Shown piece by piece: positions 1 through 6,867 of a DNA stretch of 14,633 nucleotides (its first letter is position 1; each line of letters opens with the position of its first letter). The stretch is taken from the NCBI GenBank assembly GCA_900553965.1, contig USFX01000046.1:1-14633 (forward strand), read 5' to 3'. A program made the position numbers and the translations under genes. Source of the DNA: an uncultured Prevotella sp. GTDB taxonomy: Bacteria; Bacteroidota; Bacteroidia; Bacteroidales; Bacteroidaceae. Under the pieces are notes generated by a model. That model did no database searches, was not told the origin of the DNA, and saw only the letters and a list, made by a program, of their open reading frames with translations.

Positions 1-290
1 GCCTGTTCCCGCAGACGGTCCATGAGAGCCATATCAGCCGCGCTGACCTCCGGCGACAGACCGAACTCTTCTTTCATCGTGTCGTTGCCGAAATTGTGGT
101 CTATATGCGCGTGTGTCGCCAAAAGGTGCTTCACGCTGAGACCGTTCGTACGTATATATTCCGTGACGGCCTTGCGTTCTTCCGGAAAGAAGGCTCCGCA
201 GTCGATAACGACGGCCTCCTGCGTATCGTCACTCACCACATAGCAATTCTCCTGGAAGGGATTGCAGACAAAACGTTCTATCTTCAACAT
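1..290 (-). CDS. MBL-fold metallohydrolase, N-terminal part (gene runs off the left edge)
   Basis: This is the first 96 codons of a metallo-beta-lactamase-fold hydrolase of the glyoxalase II-like type. The protein begins MLKIERFVCNPFQENCYVVS and contains THAHIDHNFG at about residues 59-68. That is the HxHxDH signature that binds the two metal ions in this superfamily. An early beta-strand with V-I-D-C-G precedes it, as in the usual fold. No signal peptide is seen, so the enzyme is probably cytoplasmic. The substrate cannot be told from this fragment: hydroxyacylglutathione-type thioesters, or other small thioesters and lactones, are typical. The start is the ATG at 290, 15 bases after the rsmG stop, so the gene is probably the third cistron of the lipoprotein-rsmG transcript. 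The C-terminal metal ligands lie outside the window. Confidence 0.88.
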   Translation of the reverse strand, partial: MLKIERFVCNPFQENCYVVSDDTQEAVVIDCGAFFPEERKAVTEYIRTNGLSVKHLLATHAHIDHNFGNDTMKEEFGLSPEVSAADMALMDRLREQ

Positions 291-305
291 AATCAGACGA
301 TAAGT

Positions 306-926
306 TTAAACCGGTACATAGATGATGTGCTTGCCCTTGAACCATTCCTCTGAGAAGAAATCGCTGATGTCGGTCACTTCAGCTATGTTGCGGTATGGAT
401 GGACCTCCGCCTGAACATCTCCGCCTTTGAGGCATATAACGCCGTTGGGCAGGGCGTTCTGATGTTTGTTCGAGACGTTCTTACGGACGATTTTCATAAG
501 GTCGGGCAGCTGCATGACGGCGCGGCTGACGACGAAATCGAACTTGCCTTTCTCTTCCTCGCCGCGCAGCTGGACGGGAGAGCAGTTTGTCAGTCCGATG
601 GCCTTGGCCACTTCCTGAGCCACCAGTATCTTCTTTCCCGTACCGTCAATCAGCTTGAAGCGGCACTCAGGAAACATTATCGCCAACGGTATTCCGGGAA
701 ATCCGCCTCCCGTTCCGAAGTCCAATATGCTCGTTCCGGGTCTGAACCTCACGGTCTTGGCTATGGCAAGAGAGTGGAGCACGTGGTGTTCATAGAGGTT
801 TTCGATGTCCTTTCGGGATATGACGTTTATCTTGGAGTTCCAGTCCAGATACAAATCATACAGGGCGGAAAACTTGGATTTCTGGACATCCGTCAGTTCC
901 GGGAAATATTTAAGAATCTGTTCCAT
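306..926 (-). CDS. rsmG: 16S rRNA (guanine(527)-N7)-methyltransferase RsmG (GidB)
   Basis: RsmG methylates N7 of G527 in the 530 loop of 16S rRNA using S-adenosylmethionine. The 206-residue length is normal for the family. The SAM-binding motif I is clear at residues 67-80 (ILDFGTGGGFPGIP). Other family marks are NVISRKD (34-40), HHVLHSLAI (47-55), an acidic residue after strand 2 (IDG, about 93-95) and VVSRAV (132-137). The ATG at 926 overlaps the upstream lipoprotein stop codon as TAATG, so the two are very likely translationally coupled. The MBL hydrolase follows after 15 bases. In other bacteria, loss of this enzyme gives low-level streptomycin resistance (known for the family, not visible here). 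Confidence 0.96.
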   Translation of the reverse strand: MEQILKYFPELTDVQKSKFSALYDLYLDWNSKINVISRKDIENLYEHHVLHSLAIAKTVRFRPGTSILDFGTGGGFPGIPLAIMFPECRFKLIDGTGKKILVAQEVAKAIGLTNCSPVQLRGEEEKGKFDFVVSRAVMQLPDLMKIVRKNVSNKHQNALPNGVICLKGGDVQAEVHPYRNIAEVTDISDFFSEEWFKGKHIIYVPV

Positions 927-1723
927 TATTGTTTGGGTAATAAATCATTTAGTTCTGAATAGTCTATCGACAGTTCCGTCATGCCCTCGGCGAACGGAGC
1001 TATCTCATACACATTATATATAAAGGTGATATTGTCCTCGCCGATGATGAAGTTCTCGGGCGTGAACATGTCCATCGAATAGAGATAGCCCTTGTCGTGA
1101 AGCTCCGTCATGTTCTTCGCTCCGACCTTGTTCTCAAGCGCTTTCAGCAACATCTCGTTCAGTCGGGGTTCATATCCCGGGACAAGAATGTCGGCAAGGA
1201 CCAGCCGGCGGCCGGTCTTCATGTCGAAGTTGACGACGTGTTTTTGGCTCAATCCGTGGGCGCCGCCTTCGTACCAGTCGGACTTCATCGTATAGACAAT
1301 GACACCGTCACGGCCTTCGTCAACTTCGGTCGTCACCGTATAGTGGTATTCGTACCACGAACGGCGTGTCTCGTCGGCCTTGTCCTTGTCGTAAAGCGGA
1401 CGGAGAACCTCTATGTAGTTGCGTACGTAGGCATTGGCAAAAGAGTCGGCCGCCTGACTTAACGACAGGTTCTCATAACCGAAAAGGCGTTCGCCGATAA
1501 TGCTGTTTATGCTTTTTGATTTTTCGGAATTGCCTTTTGCTGTCTGCAATTCCATCTTGATTCTGCACCGTGGGGCGCCGGTGGCGTCTGTCAATGGGAC
1601 GTCCCGAGATACCGTAATACAATCAAAGTCGGCCCGTACGGCCTCCTTTGTTTTCTTCGCGCATGAGATAAGCCCTCCGGCCAGAATGACAGCGACAATC
1701 ACGGATATGGATGTAAAACGCAT
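926..1723 (-). CDS. DUF3298 (RsiV-like) domain lipoprotein
   Basis: This is a predicted lipoprotein of 265 residues. Residues 1-21 from the chosen start form a signal peptide (MRFTSIS, then a hydrophobic run) ending in the lipobox LISC with Cys21. The residues after the cysteine are basic (AKKTKE) rather than acidic, so the Bacteroidetes surface-export signal is not obvious and a periplasm-facing location is likelier. The C-terminal half resembles the DUF3298 domain of RsiV: YEGGAHG at about 152-158, then NFDMKTGRRL and a late FIYNVYEIAPFAEG stretch. A longer start at 1735 adds MEYH. I prefer 1723 because it gives the signal peptide a basic N-terminus and a normal-length leader after the -7 box at 1749-1756. 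The function is unknown. A lysozyme-binding or anti-sigma role as in RsiV is not supported, since no transmembrane or anti-sigma part is present. Confidence 0.85.
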   Translation of the reverse strand: MRFTSISVIVAVILAGGLISCAKKTKEAVRADFDCITVSRDVPLTDATGAPRCRIKMELQTAKGNSEKSKSINSIIGERLFGYENLSLSQAADSFANAYVRNYIEVLRPLYDKDKADETRRSWYEYHYTVTTEVDEGRDGVIVYTMKSDWYEGGAHGLSQKHVVNFDMKTGRRLVLADILVPGYEPRLNEMLLKALENKVGAKNMTELHDKGYLYSMDMFTPENFIIGEDNITFIYNVYEIAPFAEGMTELSIDYSELNDLLPKQ

Positions 1724-1748
1724 GTGATATTCCATTTACATTGAAATG

Positions 1749-1756
1749 CAAATATA
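1749..1756 (-). promoter_or_regulatory. Bacteroidetes -7 box for the lipoprotein-rsmG-MBL operon
   Basis: On the minus strand these bases read TATATTTG, a match to the TAnnTTTG element used by the Bacteroidetes primary sigma factor. It lies 25 bases before the preferred lipoprotein ATG at 1723. A TTG on the minus strand at 1780-1782 is about 23 bases upstream, which is longer than the usual spacing, so the -33 element is weak or absent. Confidence 0.6.
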
Positions 1757-1809
1757 GTATAAATCCGCTAAATACGGAACAAAACGGGCCTTATTCTGAA
1801 TAAAATTAG

Positions 1810-1817
1810 TAATTTTG
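1810..1817 (+). promoter_or_regulatory. Bacteroidetes -7 box for the HAD-panB operon
   Basis: TAATTTTG matches TAnnTTTG exactly. It is divergent from the lipoprotein promoter within the same 92-104 base gap. The ATG at 1828 would start only 10 bases after the box, giving an almost leaderless message. The ATG at 1846 would give a leader closer to those of the neighbouring genes. No convincing -33 TTG was seen. Confidence 0.6.
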
Positions 1818-1845
1818 CACCCGCTAAATGAAAATAAACAGCGAA

Positions 1846-2493
1846 ATGGATAAACTGAAAGCAGCATTATTTGACCTTGACGGTGTGGTGTTCGACACGG
1901 AACCGCAATACTCGGAATTCTGGGGCGCTCAAGGCCGTGAGTTCCATCCGGAAATTCCCAATCTGGAAAACGCTATCAAAGGACAGACACTTACTCAGAT
2001 ATATGATAAATACTTCAGCGGTGAGCTGGAGCCGAAGCAGGCCGTGATAACGGCGCGGCTCAATGAGTTTGAAAAGCATATGGCCTTTGACTATATAGCC
2101 GGATTTGAGGCGTTTGTCAAAGAGCTGCGGGCGCATGGCGTCAGGACGGCCGTTGTGACAAGTTCAAACGTCCCAAAGATGAACAGTGTCTATTCCCGTC
2201 ATCCCGAATTCCGCCAGCTCTTCGACGCTATTCTTACAGCCGAGGATTTCAAACGGAGCAAACCCGATCCAGACTGCTATCTTACGGCCGCGGCGAAGTT
2301 TGGTGTCAGCCCGGAAGAATGTGTTGTCTTTGAGGACAGTTTCAATGGGCTGAAGTCCGGACGGGCTGCCGGAATGACCATCGTGGGACTCGCCACGACA
2401 AACCCGGCAGAGGCCATACAGCCGCATTCCGACATCGTCATCAACGACTATGATGGTATGGACTTTGAGAAATGCGACAATCTATTGTCTTAA
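1846..2493 (+). CDS. HAD-superfamily hydrolase, beta-phosphoglucomutase-like subgroup
   Basis: This is a 215-residue cytoplasmic HAD phosphatase or phosphomutase. Motif I is FDLDGVVFDTEP, with the nucleophile and acid/base aspartates at 10 and 12. Motif II is VVTSSN (Thr105). Motif III is the lysine of RSKPDP (Lys139). Motif IV is FEDS (Glu163-Asp164), which with motif I binds magnesium. The segment between motifs I and II is long enough for a helical C1 cap. The DGVVFDTEP and KPDPDCYLTAA signatures fit the group that includes beta-phosphoglucomutase and sugar-phosphate phosphatases, but the substrate cannot be read from sequence. An alternative start at 1828 adds MKINSE. I prefer 1846 because motif I then sits at the usual distance from the N-terminus and the transcript gains a leader. 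panB follows after 24 bases, so the pair is probably co-transcribed, although no pathway link is obvious. Confidence 0.9.
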   Translation: MDKLKAALFDLDGVVFDTEPQYSEFWGAQGREFHPEIPNLENAIKGQTLTQIYDKYFSGELEPKQAVITARLNEFEKHMAFDYIAGFEAFVKELRAHGVRTAVVTSSNVPKMNSVYSRHPEFRQLFDAILTAEDFKRSKPDPDCYLTAAAKFGVSPEECVVFEDSFNGLKSGRAAGMTIVGLATTNPAEAIQPHSDIVINDYDGMDFEKCDNLLS

Positions 2494-2517
2494 CCAAATC
2501 AAAATACAATATCTATA

Positions 2518-3339
2518 ATGGCAGGTTATTTAAACAGTGACACACGCAAGGTCACCACTCATCGTTTCATCGAGATGAAACAGAAGGGAGAGAAAATCTC
2601 CATGCTCACATCCTACGACTTTACGACAGCCGGAATAGTGGACAAAGCCGGAGTTGACGCGATATTGATTGGAGACTCCGCATCGAACGTCATGGCAGGC
2701 AATTCGACGACATTGCCCATCACCGTCGACCAGATGATATACCATGCCCGCTCGGTTGTCCGTGCCGTCAACCGCGCGCTCGTTGTGTGCGACATGCCCT
2801 TCGGAAGCTATCAGGTCGGCTGCACCGAAGGCGTCAAGAATGCCATCCGCATCATGAAGGAGAGCGGATGTGACGCTCTGAAGCTGGAGGGCGGCGTGGA
2901 AATCATTGATACGATAAAGCGCATTCTCGACGCCGGCATACCCGTGATGGGCCATCTGGGCCTTACGCCGCAGAGCATCAACAAGTTCGGAACATACGCT
3001 GTGCGTGCAAAGGATGACGCCGAGGCCGAAAAGCTGCTGAGCGACGCCGTCGAGCTGGACCGCGTGGGATGCTTTGGCCTCGTGCTTGAAAAGGTTCCAG
3101 CTGCGCTGGCAGCACGTGTCTCAAAGGAAATATCAATTCCGACGATTGGCATCGGTGCCGGAAACGGAACGGACGGACAGGTGCTCGTCGTGGCCGACAT
3201 GCTCGGCATGTCCCATGACTTCAGTCCCAAATTCCTCCGCCGTTACGCCGACCTCAATACGGTTATGACGGAAGCTATCGGCCATTATATCACGGACGTG
3301 AAAAGCGGAGACTTTCCCAATGAATCGGAATCATATTAA
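2518..3339 (+). CDS. panB: 3-methyl-2-oxobutanoate hydroxymethyltransferase (ketopantoate hydroxymethyltransferase)
   Basis: PanB transfers a hydroxymethyl group from 5,10-methylenetetrahydrofolate to 2-oxoisovalerate to give ketopantoate, the first committed step of pantothenate and CoA synthesis. The 273-residue protein is full length and strongly conserved. It has LTSYDFTTAGIVDKAGVDAI (30-49), IGDSASNVMAG with Asp53, DMPFGSY with Asp92, LEGG with Glu124, GHLGLTPQS (145-153) and GIGAGNGTDGQVLVVADMLG near the C-terminus. Asp53, Asp92 and Glu124 correspond to the magnesium ligands of the E. coli enzyme, and Glu191 (VLEKVPA) to the catalytic glutamate. It follows the HAD gene by 24 bases with no promoter-like element between, and is closed by a hairpin terminator. 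panC and panD are not in the window. Confidence 0.98.
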   Translation: MAGYLNSDTRKVTTHRFIEMKQKGEKISMLTSYDFTTAGIVDKAGVDAILIGDSASNVMAGNSTTLPITVDQMIYHARSVVRAVNRALVVCDMPFGSYQVGCTEGVKNAIRIMKESGCDALKLEGGVEIIDTIKRILDAGIPVMGHLGLTPQSINKFGTYAVRAKDDAEAEKLLSDAVELDRVGCFGLVLEKVPAALAARVSKEISIPTIGIGAGNGTDGQVLVVADMLGMSHDFSPKFLRRYADLNTVMTEAIGHYITDVKSGDFPNESESY

Positions 3340-3352
3340 ATGAAAACAACAG

Positions 3353-3390
3353 ATAAGGGTGTGCAGGAATTTCGGCACACCCTTATTCTT
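3353..3390 (+). terminator. Rho-independent terminator of the HAD-panB unit
   Basis: A perfect 12-bp stem has arms 3353-3364 (ATAAGGGTGTGC) and 3375-3386, with a 10-base loop, followed by a T-rich tail (TCTTTGAT). It begins 13 bases after the panB stop. Confidence 0.85.
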
Positions 3391-3411
3391 TGATATAACG
3401 TGCTTTCTGAC

Positions 3412-3456
3412 ATATTTCAAAGGCCGGACGGAAATATCTCAAGAATGGACATTCTT
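3412..3456. promoter_or_regulatory. Two adjacent inverted repeats upstream of the PurF-like gene promoter
   Basis: The first repeat has arms ATATTTC (3412-3418) and GAAATAT (3431-3437) with a 12-base spacer. The second is AAGAATG-GA-CATTCTT at 3441-3456, a perfect 7-bp dyad with a 2-base centre. Both lie 45-90 bases upstream of the -7 box at 3502. They could be operator sites for a dimeric regulator. No regulator gene is nearby, and short dyads of this size also arise by chance. Confidence 0.3.
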
Positions 3457-3501
3457 AAAAATAAAGTCCTCTGATAGTGATGATTTTTCATCGAAAAGCA
3501 T

Positions 3502-3509
3502 TAATTTTG
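3502..3509 (+). promoter_or_regulatory. Bacteroidetes -7 box for the PurF-like gene
   Basis: TAATTTTG matches TAnnTTTG and ends 38 bases before the ATG at 3548. The expected -33 position (about 3478-3482) has no clear TTG. With the panB terminator upstream, this suggests that the PurF-like gene is transcribed on its own. Confidence 0.6.
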
Positions 3510-3547
3510 CAGCATAAAGTTTCAATAAGGTAAACAGGTAACAATAC

Positions 3548-4972
3548 ATGGGTGGTTTTTTCGGAACTATAGCAGTGAAGAATTGCGTAAACGATTTGTT
3601 TTACGGCACTGACTATAACTCGCATTTAGGTACAAAGAGAGCAGGACTTGTCACTTTTGACAAGGAAAAGGGTTTCACACGTAGCATACACAGTCTTGAG
3701 CGCGACTACTTCCGTTCACGCTTTGAAAGCGAACTGGACAAGTTCACCGGCAACTCCGGCATCGGTGTCATCAGCGATACAGACCCGCAACCGATACTGA
3801 TCAACTCGCATCTCGGCAGATATGCAGTCGTGACGGTGGCCAAAATCAACAACATGCGTGAGATTGCCGGAGAGTTGCTGGCCAACCGCATGCACTTCAG
3901 TGAGATGAGTGCGAACAACATCAATCCGACGGAGCTCGTCGCATTGCTCATCAACATGGGAAACTCTTTTGTCGAAGGCATTAATTTCGTCTATCGGAAG
4001 ATAAAGGGCTCGTGCTCCATTCTCTTGCTCACAGAAGACGGTATTATTGCCGCGCGTGACGCTCTTGGACGTACACCGATTGTCCTTGGACAGAAAGAAG
4101 GTGCTTTTGCTGCCACGAGCGAGACCACTTCCCTACCCAACCTCGACTTCAAGCGTGTGCGTGACGTCGGTCCGGGAGAAATCGTACACCTACGGGCGGA
4201 AAGCATGGAAGTGCTTCAGAAACCTTTCACCCGCTGTCAGATATGTTCTTTCCTTTGGGTTTATTACGGATTTCCGGCCAGCGACTATGAAGGCATCAAT
4301 GCCGAATATGTGCGCGAATACGCCGGAACGGTTATGGGAAAGGAAGACGATACGGATGCAGATTGTGTCTGCGGAGTGCCTGATTCGGGCGTTGGAACGG
4401 CGTTGGGATATGCCGAAGGTCATAAGATTCCGTACAAGCGTGCCGTTCTGAAATATACTCCTACGTGGCCGCGCTCATTCACTCCGGGCAATCAGAGCCG
4501 CCGCGACCTTGTGGCCAAGATGAAACTGATTCCCAATCCGGCCATACTGAAAGACCAGCGCGTTGTCTTCTGTGACGATTCGATTGTCCGCGGAACTCAG
4601 CTCAGGGACAATGTAAAGACGTTCTTTGAGTACGGTGCCAAGGAAGTGCATGCCCGCATCTCATGCCCGCCGCTGGTCTACGGATGTCCGTTCATAGGAT
4701 TTACGGCGTCGAAAAGCGACCTCGAACTGATTACGCGCCGCATCATACAGGACTTTGAGGGTGATCCGAACAAGAATCTGGAGAAGTATGCCACGACGGA
4801 CAGCCCCGAATATAATCGCATGGTGGAGGAAATCGGCCGCCAACTCGGTCTCAGCAGCGTGAAGTTCAACAAGATTGAAACGCTCATCGAGGCCATTGGA
4901 CTCCCAAAGGAACAGGTCTGCACCCACTGCTTTGACGGTTCAAGCTATTTCTTTCAGGACAAGCAGGATTGA
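3548..4972 (+). CDS. PurF-like amidophosphoribosyltransferase paralogue without a glutaminase active site
   Basis: This 474-residue protein has the two-domain layout of glutamine-PRPP amidotransferase: an N-terminal Ntn-type glutaminase domain (about 1-220) and a C-terminal phosphoribosyltransferase domain (about 250-460). The PRPP site is intact (VVFCDDSIVRGT, 339-350), as is GVPDSGVGTALGYAEG (276-291). The glutaminase centre is not. The protein starts MGGFFGT where PurF has a catalytic Cys after Met. The HxRY motif is replaced by GIGVISDTD (71-79), the oxyanion HNGN by KINN (99-102), and the SDTE aspartate by Pro127. An in-frame TAA nine bases upstream of the ATG excludes a longer start that could restore the cysteine. 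Cys233, Cys380, Cys458 and Cys461 are placed like the 4Fe-4S ligands of B. subtilis PurF (236, 382, 437, 440). From memory, similar MGGFFGT proteins occur in Bacteroides and are annotated as amidophosphoribosyltransferases. An ammonia-dependent or different phosphoribosyl transfer is my inference. Confidence 0.9.
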   Translation: MGGFFGTIAVKNCVNDLFYGTDYNSHLGTKRAGLVTFDKEKGFTRSIHSLERDYFRSRFESELDKFTGNSGIGVISDTDPQPILINSHLGRYAVVTVAKINNMREIAGELLANRMHFSEMSANNINPTELVALLINMGNSFVEGINFVYRKIKGSCSILLLTEDGIIAARDALGRTPIVLGQKEGAFAATSETTSLPNLDFKRVRDVGPGEIVHLRAESMEVLQKPFTRCQICSFLWVYYGFPASDYEGINAEYVREYAGTVMGKEDDTDADCVCGVPDSGVGTALGYAEGHKIPYKRAVLKYTPTWPRSFTPGNQSRRDLVAKMKLIPNPAILKDQRVVFCDDSIVRGTQLRDNVKTFFEYGAKEVHARISCPPLVYGCPFIGFTASKSDLELITRRIIQDFEGDPNKNLEKYATTDSPEYNRMVEEIGRQLGLSSVKFNKIETLIEAIGLPKEQVCTHCFDGSSYFFQDKQD

Positions 4973-4985
4973 TTTTCAATAACAC

Positions 4986-5064
4986 ATAAGACAACAAAGG
5001 AACAATTCTTATAAAACAAAGGGATACATTATAAAACGAAGGAATGACATTATAATACAAAGAC
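4986..5064 (+). repeat. Imperfect tandem array of a ~21-base AT-rich unit
   Basis: Three clear copies start at 5009, 5029 and 5050 (TTATAAAACAAAGG, TTATAAAACGAAGG, TTATAATACAAAGA), at 20- and 21-base intervals. A diverged copy precedes them at about 4986-5004 (ATAAGACAACAAAGGAACA). The array begins 14 bases after the PurF-like stop, and the last copy runs into the left arm of the terminator at 5055. It would therefore form the 3' untranslated end of that message. The 20-21 base period is close to two turns of the DNA helix. Confidence 0.6.
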
Positions 5065-5101
5065 GGCCCGCATGAAATCTCCATGCGGGCCGTCTTTGTA
5101 T
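5055..5101. terminator. Bidirectional terminator between convergent PurF-like and C69 dipeptidase genes
   Basis: A perfect 20-bp stem has arms 5055-5074 and 5082-5101 with a 7-base loop (AAATCTC). The core is GACGGCCCGCATG / CATGCGGGCCGTC, flanked by AT pairs that give T-rich tails on both strands. It lies between two convergent stop codons (4972 plus, 5114 minus), so it can serve both transcripts. Confidence 0.92.
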
Positions 5102-5113
5102 ATCAGTGGACTG

Positions 5114-6757
5114 CTATTCAGCCGGATAGGCGTATCTGTCGCCCGTCTGCCGAATCAGTTCACGGGCATAATTCTCGGGGAATCCCGGGCGCTTAACCTT
5201 TGCTCCGAGGCCTTCTTTCGTGCGGATGAAATTGCCGTTGGCATCCTCCGGCTTCACAATCATATCGTTGTATTTCACTATCAGATGGAAAGCCAGCTGC
5301 TTCCAGCGTGCCAGCATCTCGGCGGCTTTAGTGCCGGTATATTCCGTAAGATATTTGGCAGCCGCTTCAGGGCTTTGGCTGTACATCGTCTTTGCCTTCT
5401 CTTCTATTTCCGGTTGCAAAGCCATGTAAGAGGCATCAAGCGAATCCCTCACTTCTTTGAGCGTGGGGAACATGAGGCTGTAGCGCGGATAGACCATGTT
5501 GCTGACCCAGTTGCACACCCAATAGGCGTTGTCCATACTGAACGTGAGAGCGTCGGCTCCAGGTGTGGAATAGCACTCCGGTATTGTCGTTGTGCAGCAG
5601 TAGACCGGCGTGAAGGCAACCATGTTACCGTCGTCATTGCCCCACCACAGAACGCCGCCGATTTCACGCGGCAACCATGAACGCATCTGGCTGACATAAA
5701 CGAAGCCCGGCTGCTGTGTCGATACGGGCCGCTCATTGAAATACTTCTTTCCGTCTACCGTGAAAGACAGCGGTGTGGGACGGTAAGGCATCTGCCATAT
5801 ACCACCTCCGATGTCGCTGTCGAGCGCGAACGGTGTACCTTCGTAGTGGTCACGCATGCAGTCCTTGACATCCTGAACGCTAACCTTGCGCTCCGGAACA
5901 ATCCACAAAGGCATGGGCTTGGCGTCTTTCACCTTTCCTGCTGCATAGGGAACATACTGTTCCATATCGCTGCTGAAATGGTTGAAGAACGTCCAAACGC
6001 GTGCCTCACAGAACCGGCGACCTTCAAAATCGGGTGCCGCGTATGTTTCGCAGAAGCTGAAATCGGCATCCTTGCCAGTGAACCATCCCATTTTCCGGGC
6101 ATATTTCACCACGTTCTTCGAGCACATCACGTTCTCCTTGTCTTTCTGATTGAACGTTCGTATGCGGCTTTGGTTGGAATGGGCGCAAATTGCGTCATCG
6201 GGCACACGCAGAGCCACCCAGACAACAGACTTGCTTCCGGCACCACATCCCATCATTTCCATGATCCAAGCCTCGTTCGGGTCGCAGATGGTAAAGGTCT
6301 CTCCTTCGCTGTTATATCCATAAGTCTCAGCCAGTCCGGTCATTACGGCGATTGCTTCACGTGCCGTGCGGGAACGCTGCAAGGCGACGTATATCAGCGA
6401 ACCGTAGTCCATTATGCCCGTTGAGTCGACCATTTCCTCGCGTCCGCCGAATGTTGTCTCGCCTATGGTCACCTGATATTCGTTGATATTTCCCACCACG
6501 CTATAGGTCTCGGCCGCTTCCGGTATCTCCCCGTGATAAACGTTTGTGTCCCAATCATAAATCTTGCGCATCTCTCCTTTAGCATGTTTTGCCGCCGGGT
6601 AGTGGCATAGACTCTGGAACATTCCATAGTCGTCGGCACTGTATGAGCAGATCACGGAACCGTCCGTGCTTGCCTTTTTTCCGACGATGAAGTTGGTACA
6701 TGCCAGCACGTTGCCTGTCGCGACAAGCATGGCTGCCATTAATATCTGTCTTTTCAT
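5114..6757 (-). CDS. Exported C69-family dipeptidase (PepD-like, Ntn hydrolase)
   Basis: Family C69 enzymes are N-terminal nucleophile hydrolases that cleave dipeptides and need processing to expose a catalytic cysteine. From the chosen start the 547-residue protein opens with a signal peptide (MKRQILMAAMLVATGNVLA) followed directly by CTNFIVGKKASTDGSVICSY. That is the conserved family N-terminus, with Cys20 as nucleophile and the K-x-x-x-x-D-G-S motif. Later family features are the acidic DPNEAWIMEMMG stretch and SNQSRIRTF. A longer reading frame to 6895 exists, but it extends through the promoter and adds 46 residues before the signal peptide, so I reject it. The start at 6757 lies 32 bases after a good promoter. 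The product probably acts in the periplasm or envelope on peptide-derived dipeptides, consistent with amino-acid-fermenting Bacteroidales (inference). It appears monocistronic. Confidence 0.93.
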   Translation of the reverse strand: MKRQILMAAMLVATGNVLACTNFIVGKKASTDGSVICSYSADDYGMFQSLCHYPAAKHAKGEMRKIYDWDTNVYHGEIPEAAETYSVVGNINEYQVTIGETTFGGREEMVDSTGIMDYGSLIYVALQRSRTAREAIAVMTGLAETYGYNSEGETFTICDPNEAWIMEMMGCGAGSKSVVWVALRVPDDAICAHSNQSRIRTFNQKDKENVMCSKNVVKYARKMGWFTGKDADFSFCETYAAPDFEGRRFCEARVWTFFNHFSSDMEQYVPYAAGKVKDAKPMPLWIVPERKVSVQDVKDCMRDHYEGTPFALDSDIGGGIWQMPYRPTPLSFTVDGKKYFNERPVSTQQPGFVYVSQMRSWLPREIGGVLWWGNDDGNMVAFTPVYCCTTTIPECYSTPGADALTFSMDNAYWVCNWVSNMVYPRYSLMFPTLKEVRDSLDASYMALQPEIEEKAKTMYSQSPEAAAKYLTEYTGTKAAEMLARWKQLAFHLIVKYNDMIVKPEDANGNFIRTKEGLGAKVKRPGFPENYARELIRQTGDRYAYPAE

Positions 6758-6789
6758 ATAATAAATAATTAGTTGTTTCGTATCAGATG

Positions 6790-6821
6790 CAAAGGTAGTT
6801 ATTAAAAACCGAACCTCCAAA
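6790..6821 (-). promoter_or_regulatory. Promoter of the C69 dipeptidase gene
   Basis: On the minus strand, TTTG at 6821-6818 and TACCTTTG at 6797-6790 are separated by 20 bases. This is the best complete -33/-7 Bacteroidetes promoter in the window. Transcription should begin near 6785, leaving a leader of about 27 bases before the ATG at 6757. This is the main reason for choosing that start. Confidence 0.75.
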
Positions 6822-6849
6822 TATATCCGAACATATACCTGAAGGGCTG

Positions 6850-6866
6850 GTTTGAACGGTTCAAAC
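6850..6866. promoter_or_regulatory. Perfect 17-base inverted repeat, candidate operator
   Basis: GTTTGAACGGTTCAAAC has two perfect 8-base arms around a single central base. It lies 28 bases upstream of the -33 element of the dipeptidase promoter and beside the alcohol dehydrogenase terminator (6868-6942). An activator site for the dipeptidase gene is possible. No regulator gene is adjacent, so the assignment is inference from shape and position. Confidence 0.4.
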
Positions 6867-6867
6867 G

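Noticed and set aside
399..962. Plus-strand frame of 187 codons opposite rsmG
   Set aside because: It is a mirror of the conserved rsmG frame, with no promoter and no family resemblance.
4986..5064. Possible CRISPR array
   Set aside because: Units are about 21 bases and contiguous, with no unique spacers, and no cas gene is in the window.
5072..5680. Plus-strand frame of 202 codons opposite the dipeptidase
   Set aside because: It starts inside the terminator hairpin, is antisense to a well supported gene and has no recognisable features.
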